DNA of 7,265 bases from Halobacteriales archaeon QS_5_70_15. Lineage in GTDB: Archaea; Halobacteriota; Halobacteria; Halobacteriales; Haloarculaceae. The stretch is taken from contig PXRQ01000070.1 of the NCBI GenBank assembly GCA_003022005.1, positions 1 to 7,265 of the forward strand. The letters are read 5' to 3'. Of the stretch, positions 1 to 6,301 are shown piece after piece. A program made the position numbers and the translations under genes. Position 1 is the stretch's first letter. Each line of letters starts with the position of its first letter. Below the pieces are notes generated by a model. The model was given only the letters and a program-made list of their open reading frames with translations, did not search any database and had not been told where the DNA came from.

Positions 1-311
1 CCGAGGAACAGTCGACCGACACGGGAGACGCGGCGGCGGGGACGCCGGGGGCCGAAACGGCCTCGGAACCCGAACCCGAGCCGCCAGCGGACGCGGACGC
101 GGACGCCGACACCGACGTCGACCTCGACGAGGTGACCGTGGAAGTGATCGAGGAGCTCGACGACGGGGACGGCGCCGACCGCGAGGCGGTCGTCTCGACG
201 GTCGCCGAGCGTCACGGGTTCGACCCCGACGAGGTGGCCGGCGCCCTCGAGGACGCGATGATGAGCGGCCGGGCCTACGAGCCGAGCGACGGACGGCTGA
301 AGGCCATCTGA
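1..311 (+). CDS. rpap: RPA-associated protein (COG3390/rpap type), C-terminal part
   Basis: The 5' end lies outside the window; the frame opens at base 3 and gives 102 residues before TGA at 309-311. Two parts are visible. The first is a very acidic, low-complexity linker with Glu-Pro and Ala-Asp repeats (roughly residues 1-40 of the visible part). The second is a compact C-terminal domain that reads like a winged helix: a helix with VIEELDDGDGADRE, a second with VSTVAERHGFDPDEV, a third with ALEDAMMSGRAYEP, and a hairpin ending DGRLKAI. This tail matches what I remember of haloarchaeal RPA-associated proteins, whose N-terminal OB fold would lie upstream. In Haloferax these proteins are encoded beside rpa genes and work with RPA on single-stranded DNA. 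The phosphoesterase gene begins 4 nt after the stop, so the two are probably co-transcribed. The call rests on the tail sequence and on this neighbour; without the OB fold it is not certain. Confidence 0.72.
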   Translation, partial: EEQSTDTGDAAAGTPGAETASEPEPEPPADADADADTDVDLDEVTVEVIEELDDGDGADREAVVSTVAERHGFDPDEVAGALEDAMMSGRAYEPSDGRLKAI

Positions 312-315
312 GCCC

Positions 316-1080
316 GTGGCCGTCGAGCCGGTCCCGGACGAGCCCGCGGCGCTCGCCGACTGCGGCGACGAGCGCGTGCTCGTGCTCGCGGACTACCACG
401 CGGGGATCGAGGTCGCGCTCCGGTACGACGGCGTCGAGGTGCGCTCGCGCGCCGCCGACCGCCGCGAGCGGGTCCGTCGACTCCTCGCCCGGACGGCGGC
501 GGACCGGGTGCTGTTCCTCGGCGACCTCGCGAACGCGATCGGGAGGCCCGACAGCGAGGAGCGCGAGGAGCTCGAGGCGCTGCTCTCGGGGCTGACCGCA
601 CGCGTCCCCGTCACGATCGTGAAGGGCAACCACGACGGGGGGATCGGGGAGGTGGCCGGCGACCTCGACACGGACGGGGTGAACGTGATCGACGGCCCGG
701 GCACGCGTATCGGCGCGGTCGGGTTCGCACACGGCCACACGTGGCCAGCCCGGGCGGTGGTCGGGGCCGAGACGGTCTGCGTGGCCCATGAACACCCCAC
801 GGTGCGGCTCGAGGACGACGTCGGCGGCCGGCGGGTGGAGCGCGCGTGGCTCCGGGGACGCCTCGATCCCGGCCCGTTCGTCGAACACTGCGGGGAACCC
901 TCGGTCGGCTCGGCGGGGGCGGAGTTCGTGATCTTCCCGGCGTTCAACGAACTCGTCGGCGGAACGTGGGTCAACGTCGACGGGCAGGGGTTCCTCTCGC
1001 CGTTCCTGCCGGACGGGCTCGCCGACGGCGAGGCGTACCTGCTCGACGGCACCCGACTGGGGGACTACCGCCGGGTGTAG
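316..1080 (+). CDS. Calcineurin-like metallophosphoesterase, RPA-operon type
   Basis: This 254-residue protein carries the metal-ligand motifs of the calcineurin-like phosphoesterase fold in order: D26-Y-H28 (ADYHAG), G69-D70 (LGDL), G104-N-H-D107 (KGNHDG), H139-G-H141 (AHGHTW) and H158/H160 (AHEHP). These should hold a two-metal centre that hydrolyses phosphoesters; the natural substrate is unknown. No signal peptide or membrane segment is seen, so it should be cytoplasmic. GTG at 316 is chosen because it lies 4 nt after the upstream stop and gives the N-terminus I expect for the family (short lead-in, then the strand carrying DYH). No clear Shine-Dalgarno is present, consistent with coupling to the upstream gene. 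In Haloferax volcanii a phosphoesterase gene (called rpe in that work) is co-transcribed with rpa1 and rpap1, and this pair fits that arrangement. A role in DNA repair or nucleic-acid processing is inferred from context only. Confidence 0.88.
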   Translation: MAVEPVPDEPAALADCGDERVLVLADYHAGIEVALRYDGVEVRSRAADRRERVRRLLARTAADRVLFLGDLANAIGRPDSEEREELEALLSGLTARVPVTIVKGNHDGGIGEVAGDLDTDGVNVIDGPGTRIGAVGFAHGHTWPARAVVGAETVCVAHEHPTVRLEDDVGGRRVERAWLRGRLDPGPFVEHCGEPSVGSAGAEFVIFPAFNELVGGTWVNVDGQGFLSPFLPDGLADGEAYLLDGTRLGDYRRV

Positions 1081-1141
1081 GCGGCCGGCGCGTTCCGCGG
1101 CCGACCCGAAGTCGAAGCCCCTCCCGGGTCGTGGTCGGGCC

Positions 1142-1285
1142 GTGACCTGTCGGGAGCTGCTGGCCGACTACGCCCCCGACTCCCGGGTGGTCGTTCCGGC
1201 CGGTGATCCCTCGGCCGGCGACCACGACCCCGTCGTCCGCACAGTCGGTGACCTCCTCCCGGACGCCACCCGGCACGGTCCCTGA
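1142..1285 (+). CDS. Small hypothetical ORF (47 codons), possibly decayed
   Basis: A GTG-started frame of 47 residues (begins MTCRELLADYAPDSRVVV, ends ATRHGP) lies 61 bp after the phosphoesterase stop. It has the Asp-rich, GC3-rich look of haloarchaeal coding sequence (seven Asp), and no longer frame competes with it here. I do not recognise it. The same frame continues past TGA at 1283-1285 for 20 more natural-looking codons (ending TLRTGVPHVSE) to TAA at 1346-1348. The original gene may therefore have been about 67 residues and acquired an early stop. A CGAAG-like stretch about 27 nt ahead of the GTG could be a poor promoter, but no real TATA box is visible. It could also be non-coding spacer. 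Confidence 0.3.
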   Translation: MTCRELLADYAPDSRVVVPAGDPSAGDHDPVVRTVGDLLPDATRHGP

Positions 1286-1370
1286 GCCGCGGCGGCGTCC
1301 GGAACCGACGACACGCTCCGGACGGGCGTCCCCCACGTCAGCGAGTAAACCGTTCCGGGCTACCGTACGT

Positions 1371-1384
1371 CAAACGGCTGTTTG
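1371..1384. promoter_or_regulatory. 14-bp inverted repeat, candidate operator
   Basis: The sequence is CAAAC-GGCT-GTTTG, a perfect 5-bp inverted repeat around a 4-bp centre. It sits immediately upstream of the promoter for the A2M-like gene, touching the position expected for the BRE. Placement suits a dimeric repressor or activator site, but a 5-bp arm can arise by chance and no second copy was seen. Confidence 0.35.
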
Positions 1385-1404
1385 AAACAACCGGACGTTT
1401 AGGG
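1384..1404 (+). promoter_or_regulatory. Promoter for the A2M-like gene (BRE plus TATA-like box)
   Basis: A purine-rich GAAACAACCGG stretch (BRE-like) is followed by GTTTAGGG at 1397-1404. The TATA-like core is centred about 27 nt before the ATG at 1427, the spacing expected for a leaderless haloarchaeal transcript. The local drop in GC after a GC-rich spacer supports it. Confidence 0.6.
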
Positions 1405-1426
1405 AACCGGCACCCCGGTTTGGTGT

Positions 1427-2974
1427 ATGGACCGTCGTCGCGCCGTCCGCGTCGCCGGCGTCGCCCTCCTCGTCGGCCTCCTCCTCTGGGGCGGGTACGC
1501 CGCCTACGTGTTCAACCTCGAGGACGTCCAGTCGAACCAGCGGACGGTCCTCCTGGCGTCGGACGAGGCCGCGCCCGGGGCCGAGACGACGGCCCGCGTG
1601 GTCGTGACGGACCGCGCGACCGGCGACCCGCTCTCGGGAACGAACGTCACGGTTTCGGTCGGCAACGGGAGCGACCGGCGGATCGTCGGTGCCGGCGAGA
1701 CGGGCCCGAACGGGACGCTCGCGGTCACGTTCGAGGCACCGAACGAGGCCGGGAGCCACCGGCTTTCCGCGCGGGCCGATTCGCGGCTCGGCACCGACGA
1801 GGTGTCGGCGTCGTTCGCCGTCGAACGGGACTACTCGGTCGTCGTCGACACGGACAAGCCGGTCTACCAGCCGGGACAGACGATACACGTCCGGACGCTC
1901 GTGCGGCGGGCAGGCGGGACGCCCGTCACGGACGACGCGCGGGTCGTCGTCACCGGGCCCGAGGGCAACCGGCTGTTCTCGCGGACCGTCACCACGAACG
2001 AGTTCGGGATGGGGAGCGTCGAGTTCCCGATCTCGACGGAGGGCCGCCACGGCCGCTACCGGGTGAGCGTCGCGTACGACGGCGAGGAGAGGACGAGAAC
2101 CGTCGAGGTACGCGAGTACCGGCTCCCGCAGTTCGACGTGCGGTTCCGCCCGGGTGCGTCCTCCTACCGGCCGGGCGAGACGGTCCGTGCGACGGTCAGT
2201 TCGGCGTACTTCTTCGGCGAACCGGTGAAGAACGCGACCGTCCGCGTCGAGGGCGCGGGCTACGTGGGCGACCTCGAACCGTTCGGGACGGCCACGGCGA
2301 GAACGGGCGAGGACGGCGTCGCGACCGTCGATATGGAACTGCCCGGCTACTTCGTCGGGACCGAGCGGTTCGACGGCCGCGGACTCGCGGTGTTCAACGT
2401 CTCGGTGACCGACCCGGCCGGCCACACGGAGACGGTCACGCGGCGGATCCCCGTCACCGAGCGGGACCTGCTCGTCGAGGCGGTCCCCGCGGGCGGACGG
2501 CTCGTCCCGGGCGTCGAGAACACCGTCTTCCTCGTCGCCTCCCATCCGGACGGCCGACCCGCGCGGGCGACCGTCCGGGTCGGCGACGAGACGCTCGAGA
2601 CCAACCGATACGGCATCGCCACCCACGAGTTCGTCCCCAACGGGTCGAACGCCCGGCTCCGCGTCGAGGCGCGGGCGGACGGCGCGAGCACCCGACGGAC
2701 CGTCTACCTGAACGTCGACGAGGAGGCCGTCGCGGTCCAGCTCGACGCCGGCGCCTACACGGTCGGCGAGCGACTCTCGGGTCGCGTGCTCGTCGGCGAC
2801 GCGGGCGACCGGGTCTACGTCGACGCCGTCTCGGGCGGGCAGACCCTCGCGACCGAGAGCCTCGAAGCCCGTAACGGCTCGGCGGAGTTCTCGTGCTCCG
2901 ACTCGGCCTCGTCGATGGCATCGTCGATGATCGAATCCATATTTAAATCCCCGTTGCAGACGAACACTCATTAG
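1427..2974 (+). CDS. Alpha-2-macroglobulin-like protein, N-terminal half (MG domains), truncated
   Basis: The frame gives 515 residues from an ATG placed 27 nt after a TATA-like box. Residues 8-28 form one hydrophobic helix after MDRRR, without a lipobox, so this is probably a signal anchor with the rest outside the cell. Beta-rich macroglobulin domains follow: an MG1-like stretch (about 40-133); MG2 (about 134-232) with the hallmark TDKPVYQPGQ at 142-151; MG3 (about 233-345) opening EYRLPQFDV and including YRPGE; MG4 (about 346-430); and the start of MG5/bait-region domain (about 431-489, VYLNVDEEAVAVQLDAGAY). Many N-x-S/T sequons (NVT, NGS, NGT, NAT, NVS) suit a glycosylated surface protein. 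Residues 490-515 are not A2M-like, are rich in Ser and Met, and run across foreign sequence to an accidental TAG. The true protein should continue into MG6 and the thioester half, so this product is probably not functional alone. Confidence 0.85.
   Translation: MDRRRAVRVAGVALLVGLLLWGGYAAYVFNLEDVQSNQRTVLLASDEAAPGAETTARVVVTDRATGDPLSGTNVTVSVGNGSDRRIVGAGETGPNGTLAVTFEAPNEAGSHRLSARADSRLGTDEVSASFAVERDYSVVVDTDKPVYQPGQTIHVRTLVRRAGGTPVTDDARVVVTGPEGNRLFSRTVTTNEFGMGSVEFPISTEGRHGRYRVSVAYDGEERTRTVEVREYRLPQFDVRFRPGASSYRPGETVRATVSSAYFFGEPVKNATVRVEGAGYVGDLEPFGTATARTGEDGVATVDMELPGYFVGTERFDGRGLAVFNVSVTDPAGHTETVTRRIPVTERDLLVEAVPAGGRLVPGVENTVFLVASHPDGRPARATVRVGDETLETNRYGIATHEFVPNGSNARLRVEARADGASTRRTVYLNVDEEAVAVQLDAGAYTVGERLSGRVLVGDAGDRVYVDAVSGGQTLATESLEARNGSAEFSCSDSASSMASSMIESIFKSPLQTNTH
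2891..2940 (-). pseudogene. Start of a truncated minus-strand gene (about 17 codons kept)
   Basis: On the minus strand an ATG at 2940 opens MDSIIDDAIDEAESEHE, an acidic and typically haloarchaeal N-terminus. After about 17-20 codons it runs into sequence that is sense A2M on the other strand, and the frame ends at TAG (2817-2815), 41 codons in all. The change of character coincides with the point where the plus-strand A2M frame loses meaning (about 2893), so both point to the same junction. An A-rich stretch on the minus strand at 2979-2971, about 31-39 nt ahead of the ATG, is a weak promoter candidate. The product family is unknown to me. Chance acidic reading over so short a stretch is possible. 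Confidence 0.4.
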
Positions 2975-3062
2975 TTTTCCCCCTGTGTCTGACATCTGAC
3001 CGACGCGTACGGGCCTGCTTTACCGTCCGTTTTTAAATCCGAAACCGTCGAATACGTTCAGT
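2894..3062. other. AT-richer segment with two divergent gene starts interrupting the A2M locus
   Basis: A2M coding sense ends at about 2893. From 2931 to 3060 only 62 of 130 bases are G or C, far below the flanks. Two TATA-like TTTAAATCC tracts lie at 2942-2950 and 3032-3040. A minus-strand start points left from 2940 and a plus-strand start points right from 3063, so the segment has the layout of an intergenic region between divergent genes. No terminal inverted repeats or target duplication were seen that would mark an insertion sequence. Whether it arrived by insertion, by a deletion fusing two loci, or by misassembly cannot be told from this window. Confidence 0.6.
3030..3037 (+). promoter_or_regulatory. 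TATA box for the start at 3063
   Basis: TTTTTAAA is centred about 29 nt before GTG at 3063, matching leaderless haloarchaeal promoter spacing. It is the most AT-rich promoter-like element in the window and would drive whatever begins at 3063. Confidence 0.55.
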
Positions 3063-3182
3063 GTGGACCGCCTCCGGGGGAATTTCTTCACCGTCGACTT
3101 CGACTGGCTGGCCCGCGGAAAGCCGACCGTACTTCGGGCCCTCGGGGATGCCGAGGGTGTCCGCGAGGTCGGGCGAACCTGA
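3063..3182 (+). CDS. Short N-terminal coding fragment, 39 codons, before the A2M 3' half
   Basis: GTG at 3063 opens MDRLRGNFFTVDFDWLARG and continues with good haloarchaeal codon use to EVGRT and TGA at 3180-3182. It has its own TATA box at the right distance, which makes it look like a genuine gene start. The frame that carries the A2M 3' half takes over at about 3179 with natural sequence (LTTAPDDGAERTAQ). One added base in the GGG at about 3171-3173 would join the two into EVGANLTTAPDD. It is therefore either the true N-terminus of the 3' A2M gene, broken by a one-base loss, or the remnant of an unrelated gene fused to A2M. I do not recognise the fragment itself. Confidence 0.45.
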   Translation: MDRLRGNFFTVDFDWLARGKPTVLRALGDAEGVREVGRT

Positions 3183-3259
3183 CCACCGCGCCCGACGACG
3201 GGGCCGAGCGGACGGCGCAGGCCGCCGTCGCTGCCTCCCTCGAGACCGTCGACAGCGGG

Positions 3260-5716
3260 GTGAGCGTCGACTCCTTCCGGCGGAAGCTCAAGCGCATCCG
3301 CGACCGACAGGCGGGGATTCGCGAGGCGAACGGCTACGCGCTCGGCCTCCTCCTCGCGGCGGTCCCGCTCTCGGTCCTCGGCCTCGGGTTCGCCCGTCGG
3401 GGGCGCTCGTTCGCACGCGAGATGGGCGCTGCCCTGGGAACCGCGGTCGCCGCGTGCTTCCTCCTGTTCGTCGGCGGTCTGACCGTCGGCGCGTTCCTCG
3501 CGCTGACACAAGCCCTCGCGGCGGCGCTGCTCGGGGTCGCCGCGGCGCTCCTGATCCTCGGTGCGTACCTGTTCGCCGAGCGGGGCTGGTCGCCGTGGGG
3601 TGGTCGCGGGCTCGGCCGGTTCGTCGGCGCGGGCCTGCTCGCGCTGGTCGCGGCCGTCGGCCTCGCGCTCGCGCTACACGAGTACGTCGACTTCGACCCG
3701 CTGGCTGCGCTTGCGCCGGTCCTGCTCCCGCTCGGCGTCCTGCTCCCGCTCGTCTGGGTGGCCGACGTCGAGGACCCGTTCTCGGTCGAGCAGTTCGGAC
3801 GGGCGGCCGTCGTCGTCCTCGCGGTACTGGTCTGTGTCGCGCCGCTGACGGTGTTCGCGTTCGGGCTCGGCGCACAGACCGGCGCGGCCGGCGGCGCCGA
3901 CGCCGGGCGGGAGGGCGCCGTCGCGTTCACGGCCGACAGCGGCGCGGGCGGTGGCGGGGACACGGCGACCGTGGACGACGGGTCGGGGGGTACCGGCGGA
4001 TCCGTCGAGGTCCGGCAGTTCTTCCCCGAGACCCTCGCTTCCCGAACGGTGCTCACCGGCGAGGACGGGCGTGCGAGCGTCGACCTGCGGATGGCCGACT
4101 CCATCACGACCTGGCGTGTGTCGGCGCTCGGTGCCACCCGGGACGGGACGGTCGGGAGCGAGACGGGGTCGATGCGCGTCTTCCAGCCGTTCTTCGTCGA
4201 ACCCGACCTGCCCGTCCGGCTGACCCGGAACGACACGGTGACGATCCCGGTGAGCGTGTTCAACTACGGGAACGGGGCGCGGAACGTCACCCTCGAACTC
4301 GGCTCGGGGGCCTGGTACGAGGCGGACTCGCGGACGGCGAACGTCACCGTACCCCCGGGAGCCGTCCGGAGCGCGTCGTTCACGATCCGCGCGACCGAGC
4401 ACGGCCAGCGGGCGCTGACGGTGTTCGCCGCAGGTCGGACCGCCGGCGGGAACGTCACCCGGGACGCGATACGGAAGTCCGTGACCGTCGACCCGCCGGG
4501 GGAGCGCATCGCGGTCACGGAGAGCGGCGCCGTCGCCGGGGCGACGCGGGTCGACCTCCCGGTTCCGGAGACTGCGTACCCGAACACCTCGAAGACCGTC
4601 CTGCGGGTCTACCCGGGCGCGTTCGGACAGACGCTCGGCGGTATCGAGTCGCTGCTGTCGATGCCCCACGGCTGCTTCGAGCAGACCTCCTCGAGCCTCT
4701 ACCCGAACGTGCTCGCGCTGCGGTACCTCGAGGCGACGGATCGGGCCGCCCCGGAGACGCGCCTGACCGCCGAGCGGTTCATCGCGCAGGGCTACCAGCG
4801 CCTGCTCACGTTCGAGACGAGCACGCCCGGCGGCTACTCGCTGTTCGGCGACGACCCGGCGAACCTCCTGCTCACCGCGTACGGCCTCCAGGAGATGAGC
4901 GACATGGGCGAGGTGTACGAGGTCGACCCGGCGGTACTGGAGGAGATGCGGACGTTCCTCCGGGACCGCCAGCGGGCCGACGGGAGCTGGCGGACGGACG
5001 GGCGGCTCGAGTACCCACTCGGCGTCAGTGGCAACGACACCGCCGTGACCGCCTACGTGGCCTGGAGCCTCGCGCACGGCGGCGCCGACGGTGAGGCGGT
5101 GACCGACGGCGTCGCGTACGTCCGGGAGAACCTCGACGTCTCCGAGGCCGACACCATGACCCTTGCGGTGACGCTCAACATGCTCGTCGAGGCCGACCAC
5201 GAGTCGTCGTTCCGGTCGCGGGTGGTCGAGGAGCTCCGCTCGCGGGCGAGGACCGACGGCGGGCGAGTCTACTGGGAGCGCTCCGGCGACGGGGCTGCGA
5301 GCGAGTCCGGGGAGGGCTACCGCTACGGCGAGAAGCGCGTCCTGACGACGGCGACGGTGACGAACGCGCTCGTGACGGGCGGGCACGCCCCCGGCCTCCA
5401 GTCGGGCGCGCTCCGGTGGCTCGTCGAGCAGAAGGGCGAGCGGGGCTGGGGCTCGACGCAGAACACGGTGATGACCCTCCGGGCGCTCGTCAACGCGCAG
5501 TCGGGCACCACCGCCGACGTCGGCGGGGGGACGAGGTCCAGACCGTCGTCCTACCGGCCTCGCGGGGGAACAACTCCTACTCGGTCAGCGCGTCCGACGC
5601 CGAGGGGCTCTACTACGAGTTCACCACCTCGTACCACGTCCCGTGGGAGGGGTCCAGAACGCCCGGTGCCGGGTCGGGCCTCGGGCTGGACGTCACCTGG
5701 GACCGGAGGAACCTGA
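3260..5716 (+). CDS. Membrane-embedded A2M-like thioester protein, 3' half, frameshifted near its end
   Basis: The frame is open from about 2993 and reads sensibly from about 3183; GTG 3260 is only the first start codon in it. Counting from 3260: about six membrane helices (near 27-44, 57-80, 84-105, 121-140, 150-168, 181-205); a Gly/Ala/Asp linker (204-250); the A2M/MG7 domain (about 250-345, with DSITTWRVSALG and FFVEPDLPVRL); a linking beta domain; and the thioester domain (about 430-745). The thioester motif PHGCFEQ gives Cys472 and Gln475, the pair that forms the internal bond in this superfamily, and GWGSTQNTVMTLRAL (729-743) is the usual late helix. N-x-S/T sequons suit a surface location. 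Meaningful sequence ends at 5530; the last 60 or so residues to 5716 are an out-of-frame Arg/Pro-rich tail. Related proteins trap proteases covalently in animals and are thought to do so in bacteria; function here is inferred. Six membrane helices just before MG7 are unusual. Confidence 0.85.
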   Translation: MSVDSFRRKLKRIRDRQAGIREANGYALGLLLAAVPLSVLGLGFARRGRSFAREMGAALGTAVAACFLLFVGGLTVGAFLALTQALAAALLGVAAALLILGAYLFAERGWSPWGGRGLGRFVGAGLLALVAAVGLALALHEYVDFDPLAALAPVLLPLGVLLPLVWVADVEDPFSVEQFGRAAVVVLAVLVCVAPLTVFAFGLGAQTGAAGGADAGREGAVAFTADSGAGGGGDTATVDDGSGGTGGSVEVRQFFPETLASRTVLTGEDGRASVDLRMADSITTWRVSALGATRDGTVGSETGSMRVFQPFFVEPDLPVRLTRNDTVTIPVSVFNYGNGARNVTLELGSGAWYEADSRTANVTVPPGAVRSASFTIRATEHGQRALTVFAAGRTAGGNVTRDAIRKSVTVDPPGERIAVTESGAVAGATRVDLPVPETAYPNTSKTVLRVYPGAFGQTLGGIESLLSMPHGCFEQTSSSLYPNVLALRYLEATDRAAPETRLTAERFIAQGYQRLLTFETSTPGGYSLFGDDPANLLLTAYGLQEMSDMGEVYEVDPAVLEEMRTFLRDRQRADGSWRTDGRLEYPLGVSGNDTAVTAYVAWSLAHGGADGEAVTDGVAYVRENLDVSEADTMTLAVTLNMLVEADHESSFRSRVVEELRSRARTDGGRVYWERSGDGAASESGEGYRYGEKRVLTTATVTNALVTGGHAPGLQSGALRWLVEQKGERGWGSTQNTVMTLRALVNAQSGTTADVGGGTRSRPSSYRPRGGTTPTRSARPTPRGSTTSSPPRTTSRGRGPERPVPGRASGWTSPGTGGT

Positions 5717-6081
5717 CCGTCGACGACACGGCGACCGTCCGGGCACGCGTGACCCCCGGCGAGGGGACCATCGGCATGGCCATCGTCGACCTCCCGGTTC
5801 CGCCGGGGTTCGAGGTCGAGACCGGGTCGCTCGAACGGCTCCGCGAGCAGGGAGCGGTCGGCCGCTACGAGACCGCCGGCCGGCAGGTGATCCTCTACCT
5901 CGAGGACGTCGACGAGCCCCGAACCCTGGAGGTGGTCTACCGGGCGACCCAACCGGTCGAGGCGAGCACCGGCGGTGCCGAGGCCTACGACTACTACAAC
6001 CCGGGCGACCGTGCGAGCGACCGCCCCCGGACGGTCGCGGTGAACGGGACTGCGGCCGGCGACCGACGGGAACCGTCCTGA
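5530..6081 (+). pseudogene. C-terminal receptor-binding-like domain of the A2M protein, displaced by a frameshift
   Basis: From GAC at 5530 the frame gives about 183 residues to TGA at 6079-6081 (DEVQTVVLPAS through NGTAAGDRREPS). It contains the beta-rich MG8/A2M receptor-binding signature: MAIVDLPVPPGFEVE, then a charged stretch, VILYLEDVDEPRTLEVVYRA, and a final YDYYNP, the usual end of the family. It belongs to the same protein as the thioester domain. The upstream frame and this one differ by one base, and the switch falls in the six-G run at 5525-5530; a seventh G would give ADVGGGDEVQ uninterrupted. The in-frame sequence ahead of 5530 is meaningless, so this part has no start codon of its own at a sensible place. 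It is either a real mutation or an undercalled homopolymer; recoding is less likely. Confidence 0.75.
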
Positions 6082-6301
6082 GTTACCCGGCGATTACTCG
6101 GACGGGACCGGCGGAGGACCCGGCGGTCCTCGCGAGGCCCCATCCCGGTACCGGAACCGGGCGGTATCCGGACGGGATGTGACCGGACCGCTCCCCGACG
6201 GGATCTACCGGACCGTTCCCCGGAGGTGACCGCCATCGGGACGACCGGTCCATCGCGGTCGAGCGCCCGGGTGGAGCGGGACGGGAGGACGCGGCCCGGT
6301 T
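6082..6301. other. Intergenic spacer rich in CCGG/ACCGG motifs
   Basis: I see no convincing gene in these 220 bases; the long open frames on both strands are Arg/Pro/Gly-rich and lack haloarchaeal acidity. The stretch repeats ACCGG, GGACCG and CGGGA many times. Two near-identical 15-mers, ACCGGACCG(C/T)TCCCC, lie at 6182-6196 and 6207-6221, and a perfect palindrome CCGGTACCGG lies at 6145-6154. It separates two converging genes. Confidence 0.45.
6114..6131. terminator. Perfect 7-bp hairpin between converging genes, possible terminator
   Basis: GAGGACC-CGGC-GGTCCTC forms a perfect seven-pair stem with a four-base loop, 33 nt after the A2M stop. No T-run follows on either side, and archaeal terminators usually depend on T-runs, so the hairpin may instead mark the mRNA end or be chance in GC-rich DNA. 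Confidence 0.3.

Noticed and set aside
1283..1285. In-frame TGA read as selenocysteine in the small ORF
   Set aside because: Selenocysteine coding is not known in haloarchaea, no SECIS-like structure is seen, and the ORF itself is doubtful.
2908..2930. Direct repeat CGTCGATG (2910-2917 and 2922-2929)
   Set aside because: Explained by similar codons (ATC GAC GA) in the minus-strand MDSIIDDAIDEA reading; it is too short to be a mobile-element footprint.
1370..2995. Long minus-strand open frame (541 codons) opposite the A2M 5' half
   Set aside because: It runs exactly antisense to clear MG-domain sequence, is Arg-rich and without domain signatures; long antisense frames are common in GC-rich DNA.
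2894..3182. Insertion sequence or MITE between the A2M halves
   Set aside because: No terminal inverted repeats, target-site duplication or transposase motif could be found; simple insertion also fails to explain the missing MG6 region.
3061..5094. Plus-strand open frame of 677 codons from GTG 3061
   Set aside because: Extremely Arg/Gly-rich, overlaps the true A2M frame throughout and has no recognisable motif; it is a frame shadow.
3674..5386. Long minus-strand open frame (570 codons) opposite the thioester domain
   Set aside because: It shadows the sense frame carrying GCFEQ and the A2M motif, and its composition is that of reverse-complemented haloarchaeal codons.
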